Source: Microbacterium sp. SS28
GTDB lineage: Bacteria > Actinomycetota > Actinomycetes > Actinomycetales > Microbacteriaceae
Direction of reading: 5' to 3'
DNA length: 64,000 bases
Assembly: GCF_022761035.1 (NCBI RefSeq)
Contig: NZ_JAKWJP010000004.1
Span: forward strand, 248,001 to 312,000
Shown in pieces: positions 57,125-64,000 of this stretch. A model generated the notes under the pieces. The model was not told where the DNA came from, made no database searches, and saw only the letters and a program-made list of their open reading frames with translations. Positions within the stretch are counted from its first letter, which is position 1, and the number at the start of each line of letters is the position of its first letter. The translations under genes and the position numbers were made by a program.

Positions 57125-57757
57125 TCAGCCGAGCGCATCGAGAGCGAGGTTCAGCTCGAGCACGTTGACGCGCGGCTCGCCGAGGAAGCCGAGGTCGCGC
57201 TGCCGCACGTGCGCCTCGACGAGGTCGCGCACCTCGGATTCGGACAGCCCGCGCGCGGCCGCGACGCGCGGCGCCTGCAGCAGGGCGTACGCGGGGCTGA
57301 TGTCGGGATCGAGGCCCGAGCCCGAGGCCGTCACGGCGTCGGCGGGGATCTGAGAGACCGGGACCCCCTCGAGCGCCGCGATGCGGGCCTGGCGCTCCTC
57401 GATCGCCGCGACGAGGTCGTCGTTCTCGGGGCCGAGGTTCGAGCCGCTCGACGCACCGCCGTCATACCCCGCGCCCGCTGCCGAGGGGCGGGACTGGAAG
57501 TATCCGGGCGCCGGCTCGCCTGCGGACGGGCCCACGCGCCCGGGCGCGGGGACGACGAATCCCTGTCCGATGAGGGCGCTGCCGACCGTCTTTCCCTGCG
57601 CGTCGGTCACGAGTGAGCCGTTCGCCTGCCAGGGCAGGACGAGCTGGCCCACGGCGGTCACGACGAGCGTGTAGCCGACGCCGAGGACGAGCGTGAAGAC
57701 GAGCATCGCGCGGACCGCGACGCCGGTCGTGCGGAGGGTCGTGCGGGTGGTGGACAT
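57125..57757 (-). CDS. kdpC: K+-transporting ATPase subunit KdpC
   Basis: A 210-aa KdpC with one N-terminal membrane helix (about residues 17-40). Diagnostic blocks are YFQSRPSAAG, ASSGSNLGP, AVTASGSGLDPDISPAYA and GEPRVNVLELNLAL. It stabilises the KdpFABC complex and assists ATP binding by KdpB. GAGGAG lies before the ATG. The kdpB stop is 18 bases upstream. Confidence 0.96.
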   Translation of the reverse strand: MSTTRTTLRTTGVAVRAMLVFTLVLGVGYTLVVTAVGQLVLPWQANGSLVTDAQGKTVGSALIGQGFVVPAPGRVGPSAGEPAPGYFQSRPSAAGAGYDGGASSGSNLGPENDDLVAAIEERQARIAALEGVPVSQIPADAVTASGSGLDPDISPAYALLQAPRVAAARGLSESEVRDLVEAHVRQRDLGFLGEPRVNVLELNLALDALG

Positions 57758-57775
57758 GATGTCTCCTCGGCGGGC

Positions 57776-59998
57776 TCAGAAGCCCGGGATGATGCCGACG
57801 ACGAGGTCGATGAGCTTGATGCCGATGAAGGGCGCGACGAGCCCGCCGAGGCCGTAGATCAGCAGGTTGCGGCTGAGGATCGACTCGGCGCTCGCCGCGC
57901 GGTACGCGACGCCGCGCAGCGCGAGGGGGATGAGCAGGACGATGACGATCGCGTTGAAGATGATCGCGCTCAGCACGGCCGACGCGGGCGAGCTCAGATG
58001 CATGACGTTGAGCGCCGCGAGTCCGGGGAAGACGCCCATGAACATCGCGGGGATGATCGCGAAGTACTTGGCGATGTCGTTCGCGAGTGAGAACGTCGTC
58101 AGGGCGCCGCGCGTGATGAGCAGCTGCTTCCCGATGCGGACGATGTCGATGAGCTTCGTGGGATCGCTGTCGAGGTCGACCATGTTGCCGGCCTCCTTCG
58201 CGGCCGACGTGCCCGTGTTCATCGCGACCCCGACGTCGGCCTGCGCGAGCGCCGGCGCGTCGTTGGTGCCGTCGCCGGTCATCGCGACGAGCGCGCCCCC
58301 CTGCTGCTCGCGCCGGATGAGGGCGAGCTTGTCTTCGGGAGTCGCTTCCGCGAGATAGTCGTCGACGCCCGCCTCGTGCGCGATCGCGCGCGCCGTGAGG
58401 GGGTTGTCGCCGGTGATCATGACGGTCCGGATTCCCATCGCGCGCAGCTCGGAGAACCGCTCGCGCAGGCCCGCCTTGACGATGTCCTTGAGGTGCACGA
58501 CCCCGAGGACGCGGCCCGCCCCGTGCGCGTCCCGCACGGCGACCACGAGCGGCGTGCCGCCGCTCTGCGCGATCGCATCGGTCTCGACCGCGACCCGGGC
58601 GCGCAGCTCGGCCGACGCGTCGGCACCGAGCCACGCGAGGACGGCCGACCCGGCGCCCTTGCGCACCTGCGTGCCGTCGGCCAGATCGAGTCCGCTCATG
58701 CGCGTCTGGGCCGTGAACGGCACGATCTCGGCATCGGAAGGAAGCGCGACCCGGATGCCCCGCACCGCCGCCAGTTCGACGACCGAGACGCCCTCGGGGG
58801 TCGGGTCGGCGAGCGACGACAGGGCCGCGGCGCGGGCGAGCTCGTCGGCGGCCGACCCCTCGACGGGCTCGGGGACCGGCCCGGCGTCGGGGACCGGCTC
58901 GGTCTCGGCGACCGCCCCGATCGCGACGAAGTCGGAGGCGCGGCGGTTGCCGTAGGTGATCGTGCCGGTCTTGTCGAGCAGGAGCGTCGTGACATCGCCC
59001 GCCGCCTCGACGGCCCGCCCCGACATCGCGAGGACGTTGCGCTGCACGAGGCGGTCCATGCCCGCGATGCCGATCGCCGAGAGCAGCGCGCCGATCGTCG
59101 TCGGGATGAGGCACACGAGCAGCGCCACGAGCACCGCGATGCTGACGGGTGACGCCGCATACGACGCGATCGGGTTGAGCGTCAGCACGACGATGACGAA
59201 GACGATCGAGAGGCTCGCGAGCAGGATGCCGAGCGCGATCTCGTTCGGAGTCTTCTGCCTGCTCGCCCCCTCGACGAGGGCGATCATGCGGTCGACGAAC
59301 GTCTCGCCCGGCTTCGAGGTGATCCGCACGACGATGCGGTCGGAGAGCACCCGCGTGCCGCCCGTCACGGCGCTGCGATCGCCGCCCGATTCGCGGACGA
59401 CGGGAGCCGACTCGCCCGTGATCGCGGACTCGTCGACCGTCGCGATGCCGTGGACGATGTCGCCGTCGCCGGGGATGAGCTCGCCCGCCGAGATCACGAC
59501 GACATCGCCGAGCGTGAGGTCGGCGGACGCGACCTCAGCGGTCGGGGCCGCGGCGGCTGCGGCATCCGTCCCCTCGTCGTAGTCGGTGACCAGGTGAGCC
59601 ATCGTCGAGGTGCGGGTCTCGCGCAGCGACGCGGCCTGAGCCTTGCCGCGTCCCTCGGCGACGGCCTCGGCGAGATTCGCGAAGAGCACCGTGAGCCAGA
59701 GCCAGACCGCGATGGCCCACGTGAAGCCGGCCGGAGTCGGCGTGCCGCCGCTCGGCTCGGCGCCGAGGAACGGCTCGGCGATCGCGAGCAGCGTCGTGAG
59801 GGCCGCGCCGACCCACACGAGGAACATGACGGGATTGCGCCACAGCGCGCCCGGATGGAGCTTGCGCAGAGCGCCGGGCAGCGCCTGCACGAGCTGCGTC
59901 CAGCCGAAGGCCCGGGCCGTGCGGGGCGGCTTCGGGGCGATCGATCCGGGGACCGGCCCGGTGACGGTCGACGGAGAGGGGGAGAGGGAGGTGGACAT
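57776..59998 (-). CDS. kdpB: K+-transporting P-type ATPase subunit KdpB
   Basis: A 740-aa P-type ATPase. Motifs are ITGESAPV, the phosphorylation Asp in [31 protein letters not shown] and a membrane core with the expected seven helices. It is longer than usual (~690 aa) because of an N-terminal Ser/Pro-rich extension of about 30 residues and an insert [20 protein letters not shown] around residue 365-385 in the nucleotide domain; the PVPEPVEG part looks like a translated actinobacterial dispersed repeat. Three bases separate it from kdpA. Confidence 0.95.
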   Translation of the reverse strand: MSTSLSPSPSTVTGPVPGSIAPKPPRTARAFGWTQLVQALPGALRKLHPGALWRNPVMFLVWVGAALTTLLAIAEPFLGAEPSGGTPTPAGFTWAIAVWLWLTVLFANLAEAVAEGRGKAQAASLRETRTSTMAHLVTDYDEGTDAAAAAAPTAEVASADLTLGDVVVISAGELIPGDGDIVHGIATVDESAITGESAPVVRESGGDRSAVTGGTRVLSDRIVVRITSKPGETFVDRMIALVEGASRQKTPNEIALGILLASLSIVFVIVVLTLNPIASYAASPVSIAVLVALLVCLIPTTIGALLSAIGIAGMDRLVQRNVLAMSGRAVEAAGDVTTLLLDKTGTITYGNRRASDFVAIGAVAETEPVPDAGPVPEPVEGSAADELARAAALSSLADPTPEGVSVVELAAVRGIRVALPSDAEIVPFTAQTRMSGLDLADGTQVRKGAGSAVLAWLGADASAELRARVAVETDAIAQSGGTPLVVAVRDAHGAGRVLGVVHLKDIVKAGLRERFSELRAMGIRTVMITGDNPLTARAIAHEAGVDDYLAEATPEDKLALIRREQQGGALVAMTGDGTNDAPALAQADVGVAMNTGTSAAKEAGNMVDLDSDPTKLIDIVRIGKQLLITRGALTTFSLANDIAKYFAIIPAMFMGVFPGLAALNVMHLSSPASAVLSAIIFNAIVIVLLIPLALRGVAYRAASAESILSRNLLIYGLGGLVAPFIGIKLIDLVVGIIPGF
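58856..58879. repeat. Dispersed actinobacterial repeat translated inside kdpB
   Basis: On the minus strand this segment encodes PVPEPVEG and is close to the repeat CCCTGAGCCTGTCGAAGGG that I recall from many actinobacterial intergenic regions, differing only by synonymous changes. It lies in an insert absent from the usual KdpB alignment. Confidence 0.45.
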
Positions 59999-60001
59999 GT
60001 G

Positions 60002-61696
60002 TCAGACGAGCCCTTCTGCGAGGGGACCGAGCGTGAGGACGGGGAAGTAGGTGAGCGCCGTGATCACGACGGCGACGACGGTGAGGAGGCCCACGAACTG
60101 CGGGCGGTGGGTGGGCAGGGTGCCCGCTGTCGAGGGCACGTGCGCCTGCGCCGCGAGCGAGCCGGCGAGGGCGAGGGCCAGGACGATCGGGATGAAGCGG
60201 CCGAGCAGCATCGCGACGCCGAGCGCTGTGTTGAGCCATGCCGTGTTCGCTGTGAGGCCCGCGAACGCAGAGCCGTTGTTGTTCGCGGCGGACGTGAAGG
60301 CGTAGAGCACCTCGCTCAGTCCGTGCACGCCGGGGTTGAGGATCGAGGTGCCCTCGACATCGGCTCGGACGCCCGGGATCGCGAAGCTCAGCGCCGTGCC
60401 GCTCAGCACGAGGATCGGCGTCACGAGGATGTACAGGCTCGCGAGCTTGATCTCGGTCGGACCGATCTTCTTGCCGAGGTACTCGGGCGTGCGTCCGACC
60501 AGGAGTCCGCCGACGAACACGGCGATGACGGCGAGGACCAGCATCCCGTACAGTCCCGAACCGACACCGCCGGGGGCGACCTCGCCGAGCATCATGTCGA
60601 CCATCGGCACCATGCCGCCGAGCGCTGTGTACGAGTCGTGCATCGAGTTGACGGCGCCGGTCGAGGTGAGGGTCGTCGCGCCGGCGTAGAGCGCCGAGCC
60701 GAGGATGCCGAAGCGCTGCTCCTTGCCCTCCATCGCGGCTCCCGCGAGCTGCGGCGCCGTTCCGAGGCCGAGCGATTCGAGCCAGCTCACTGCGGCGATC
60801 GACGCGAGCGCGAGCGTCGACATCACGGCGAGGATCGCGCAGCCCTGACGGTCGTCGCCGACCATGCGGCCGAAGGCGCGCGGCAGCGCGACCGGGATCG
60901 CGAGGATCAGCAGCACCTGCAGGACGTTGCTCCACGGCGTCGGGTTCTCGAAGGGATGCGCGGAGTTGGCGTTGAAGAAGCCGCCCCCGTTGGTGCCGAG
61001 CGCCTTGATGGCCTCCTGGCTCGCGAGGGGTCCGCCCGGGATGACCTGAGTGCCGCCCGTGACGGTCGAGACCTCGATGAAGCCGGTGAAGTTCTGGATG
61101 ACGCCCGCGGCGAGCAGGGCGATCGCCGCGACGACCGCGAGGGGCAGGAGAAGTCGCGTGATGCCCCGCACCAGGTCGACCCAGAAGTTGCCGATCGTGG
61201 CCGAACCGCGCCGAGCGAAGCCCCGCACGAGGGCGATGGCGACGGCGATGCCGACGGCGGCCGAGACGAAGTTCTGCACCGCGAGACCCGCGAGCTGCAC
61301 CGTGTACCCCATCGTCACCTCGGGCGAGTACGACTGCCAGTTCGTGTTCGTCACGAACGACACCGCTGTGTTGAACGCGAGACCCTCGGGGACGGGCGGC
61401 AGGCCGAGCGCGTACGGCAGCACGGCCTGCAGCCGCTGCAGGCCGTACAGGAACAGCACCCCGACGAGCGACAGCGCGAGGACTCCGCGCGTGTACGCCT
61501 GCCAGGTCTGCTCCGACGCGGGATCGACGCCCACGACCCGGTAGAAGCCGCGCTCGACGCGCCAGTCCTTCGTGCTCGTGTAGATGCGAGCGATCGCGTC
61601 ACCGAGCGGCCGGTACAGCAGGGCGAGCAGGAGGACGACGGAGGCGACCTGAAGGATGCCGCTCCAGACGGTCGCCGAGCCTGTCGACGCGTCCAT
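60002..61696 (-). CDS. kdpA: K+-transporting ATPase subunit KdpA
   Basis: A 564-aa K+ channel-like subunit. Selectivity-filter loops include [18 protein letters not shown] and [21 protein letters not shown]. About ten membrane helices are present. The start ATG overlaps the kdpF stop by one base (TGATG). It forms the high-affinity K+ path energised by KdpB. Confidence 0.96.
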   Translation of the reverse strand: MDASTGSATVWSGILQVASVVLLLALLYRPLGDAIARIYTSTKDWRVERGFYRVVGVDPASEQTWQAYTRGVLALSLVGVLFLYGLQRLQAVLPYALGLPPVPEGLAFNTAVSFVTNTNWQSYSPEVTMGYTVQLAGLAVQNFVSAAVGIAVAIALVRGFARRGSATIGNFWVDLVRGITRLLLPLAVVAAIALLAAGVIQNFTGFIEVSTVTGGTQVIPGGPLASQEAIKALGTNGGGFFNANSAHPFENPTPWSNVLQVLLILAIPVALPRAFGRMVGDDRQGCAILAVMSTLALASIAAVSWLESLGLGTAPQLAGAAMEGKEQRFGILGSALYAGATTLTSTGAVNSMHDSYTALGGMVPMVDMMLGEVAPGGVGSGLYGMLVLAVIAVFVGGLLVGRTPEYLGKKIGPTEIKLASLYILVTPILVLSGTALSFAIPGVRADVEGTSILNPGVHGLSEVLYAFTSAANNNGSAFAGLTANTAWLNTALGVAMLLGRFIPIVLALALAGSLAAQAHVPSTAGTLPTHRPQFVGLLTVVAVVITALTYFPVLTLGPLAEGLV

Positions 61697-61785
61697 CAGA
61701 ACCTCTCCGGATTCACGAGGGCCACGACGAGGTAGACGACGGCGGCGAGACCGAGCACTGCGGCGAGGAGCGAGAAGACGATCAC
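61696..61785 (-). CDS. kdpF: K+-transporting ATPase subunit KdpF
   Basis: A 29-aa single-helix protein starting [32 protein letters not shown]. The ending [12 protein letters not shown] is the KdpF signature (usually Y.L..AL..PE.F). It overlaps the upstream small ORF (GTGA) and kdpA (TGATG). It stabilises the KdpABC complex. Confidence 0.92.
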   Translation of the reverse strand: MIVFSLLAAVLGLAAVVYLVVALVNPERF

Positions 61786-61922
61786 GCCTGCTCCCGCCCG
61801 CCCGCCGCCCCGCGGACGCCGGAGCCGCGCGGGCGCGAGAGCACCTGCTCGACCCCTTTGGCGACGAGGGCGACGAGCACGAAGAGCGCCACTGTCGCGA
61901 CGAGGTAGACGACATCGAGCAT
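61782..61922 (-). CDS. 46-aa small membrane protein upstream of kdpF
   Basis: A small ORF: one membrane helix ([28 protein letters not shown]) and a basic, Gly/Arg-rich tail. GAGG lies about ten bases before the ATG, and the stop overlaps the kdpF GTG (GTGA), so it is almost certainly translated as the first gene of the kdp operon. Similar ORFs precede kdpF in many actinobacteria, in my recollection. It could be an accessory subunit of the K+ pump. Confidence 0.75.
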   Translation of the reverse strand: MLDVVYLVATVALFVLVALVAKGVEQVLSRPRGSGVRGAAGGREQA

Positions 61923-62137
61923 GGGTGATCCTCAAGGGACGGGGTCCGCGCGACGGCTGTGGCGCGGGTGCCGGGGCACGGGATCCGATGCAACTCGGCC
62001 GGGGGCTCCCCGGGGCGCGTCCTCACGATTCGCATACGGCGGCGGCCGGTTTCCCTACGCCATCCGCACGCTGAAGGCATCCCCGCGCGCGGCGGTCGAG
62101 ATGTGGGCCCGCCCTAGGATGAGGGCCGAGGAGGGCC

Positions 62138-63301
62138 ATGGACGCCGACGCCGGAAGGGCCGCCCCGACGGGGGATGCCGCAGCCGCCGCGCCGGCCCGC
62201 GACGACCGCCTCGGAGCCGTCGTCGAGCCCGTCGCACCGCGCACGCAGCCGGGCCGGCTCGTCGTGCCCGACGTCCTTCGCGGCATCGCGATCCTCGCGA
62301 TGCTCATCGCCCACGCCGCACCGCTCGTGCGCTCGCTGCCCTTCCCCGTCCTCTTCGTGCAGAGCAACGTCAACGACCTCGCATCGCCGCTGTTCGCGCT
62401 CGTCATGGGCATGTCGACGGCGCTCGTCGTGCGCCGCGCCGGGCCGTTGGCCACGAATCGCGCACTCGTCGTGGGTCAGAACCTCATCCGCGGGCTCATC
62501 CTCGTGGCGCTCGGGATGTGGCTCAGCACGTGGGGATCCTGGATCGCGATCGTCCTGTCGTTCCTCGGCCTCGTCCTGATGATCGGCACCCCGCTGCTGC
62601 TGCTGTCGACGCGCACGATCCTCGTGATCGCCGCGGTCGTCGTCGTCCTCAGCCAGCCCGTCAACGCGCTCGTCGGCTCGCTCGTCACGGCGGGCGGCGA
62701 CGTGCCGCTCGCGCTCCTGCCCGTCGACTGGATGTTCACGAACAGCCACTACCGCGTCACGAACCTGCTGCCGTTCTTCCTCGTCGGGGCGGCGCTGCTG
62801 CGCCACGGCTTCCGGCGCGACCCCCTGCTGCTCGGGATCTTCGGCGCAGCCCTCATCGCGTATCCGCTGCGACCGCTCTACGACGTCGTCGCGCCGGCCC
62901 TCGGCACCGACGCCCTGACGTACATCGCGATGACCCGCTCGGGCAGCTGGCTCGACACGCTGCACGACGTCGGGCTCGTCTTCCTGACGTACAGCGCCGT
63001 CGTCGCGCTCGCGACCGTGCGCTCACCGCGTGCCGCGCGCATCACCGGGGCGGTCTTCGTGCCGTTCCGCGCGCTCGGCTCGGTGGCGCTCTCGGTCTAC
63101 GTGCTGCAGGTCGGCGTCGTCGCCATCATGGCGGCCACGCCGCTCGGCTTCGACAACCGCTGGCTCGAATGGCTCATCCTCGTCGGAGGCGTCAGCGCGG
63201 CCGGCATCCTGTGGTGGCGGTTCGTCGGCAAGGGACCCGTCGAGTGGGCGATCGGCGTCGTTTCAGGCCGATACCGGATGCCGCGCCGCCGCCGTCCCTG
63301 A
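62138..63301 (+). CDS. Membrane acyltransferase-like / DUF418-type protein
   Basis: A 387-aa protein with about ten membrane helices. VVPDVLRGIAILAMLIAHAAPL near residue 42 resembles the opening of heparan N-acetyltransferase-like (DUF1624) and DUF418 proteins, and the ending RFVGKGPVEWAIG resembles DUF418. The His in IAHAAP could be catalytic. An Ala/Pro-rich cytosolic tail of about 40 residues precedes it. TAGGAT (62115-62120) and GAGGAGG are upstream. It probably acylates an envelope glycan or is a related transporter; it is divergent from kdp. Confidence 0.75.
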   Translation: MDADAGRAAPTGDAAAAAPARDDRLGAVVEPVAPRTQPGRLVVPDVLRGIAILAMLIAHAAPLVRSLPFPVLFVQSNVNDLASPLFALVMGMSTALVVRRAGPLATNRALVVGQNLIRGLILVALGMWLSTWGSWIAIVLSFLGLVLMIGTPLLLLSTRTILVIAAVVVVLSQPVNALVGSLVTAGGDVPLALLPVDWMFTNSHYRVTNLLPFFLVGAALLRHGFRRDPLLLGIFGAALIAYPLRPLYDVVAPALGTDALTYIAMTRSGSWLDTLHDVGLVFLTYSAVVALATVRSPRAARITGAVFVPFRALGSVALSVYVLQVGVVAIMAATPLGFDNRWLEWLILVGGVSAAGILWWRFVGKGPVEWAIGVVSGRYRMPRRRRP

Positions 63302-63322
63302 CGGGGTCGGCGCCGCCGGGAG

Positions 63323-64000
<678 letters not shown>

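Overview
The window looks like a stretch of chromosome from a high-GC actinobacterium of the family Microbacteriaceae, most likely Microbacterium or a close relative. This is inferred from roughly 70% GC, strong G/C third-position bias, the NucS repair endonuclease, dense ATGA/GTGA gene overlaps, many genes with a -10 hexamer 6-8 nt before the start codon (predicted leaderless mRNAs), and very frequent use of the motif GGATGCC/GGCATCC. I see no rRNA, tRNA, CRISPR array, prophage or complete insertion sequence. No stretch longer than about 220 bases lacks a gene.

Layout. 1-3.2 kb (-): cut-off membrane protein, HAD phosphatase, nucS, MFS exporter; a divergent LacI gene shares the MFS promoter. 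4.4-10.6 kb (+): complete Mrp Na+/H+ antiporter operon (A/B fusion, C, D, E, F, G). 10.7-16.6 kb (-): penicillin-acylase-family Ntn hydrolase, then TetR, an ABC-like ATPase without a Walker A motif, and a YhgE/Pip exporter. 16.7-19.9 kb (-): argG and two tandem Pr6Pr membrane proteins. 19.9-25.6 kb (-): oligopeptide-type ABC operon led by a DUF1684 protein, with a 21-bp perfect hairpin and a parS-like 16-mer between the binding-protein and permease genes. 25.8-29.7 kb (+): purA, lactonase-family protein, DUF6325 gene and two SHOCT-domain genes. 29.9-32.5 kb (+): large MalT-type LuxR regulator. 32.5-38.2 kb: AI-2E-family protein, chorismate mutase, a YtrA-like GntR/ABC operon, and a patatin/acyltransferase pair.

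38.3-44.3 kb (+): LacI, FAD oxidoreductase and sugar ABC importer with no glycosidase. 44.3-46.3 kb (-): two tandem paralogues of unknown function. 46.4-50.3 kb (-): 44-aa membrane microprotein, purL, fatty acid desaturase. 50.4-53.8 kb (+): ArsR with a double SRPBCC protein, TerC, VanZ-RDD fusion. 53.8-61.9 kb (-): full Kdp K+ uptake locus (small ORF, kdpF, A, B, C, D, E). 62.1-64 kb: membrane acyltransferase-like protein (+), then sufU and the 3' end of sufS (-).

Functionally the region combines ion homeostasis (Mrp, Kdp, TerC), nutrient uptake (peptide and sugar ABC systems), core biosynthesis (argG, purA, purL, chorismate mutase, Suf) and envelope or lipid functions (patatin, acyltransferase, desaturase, Pr6Pr, YhgE). 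Several small regulators sit beside palindromes that fit autoregulation. The least explained items are the twin TM/coiled-coil paralogues at 44.3-46.3 kb, the inactive-looking ABC ATPase at 15.3-16.0 kb, and the DUF6325/SHOCT cluster.
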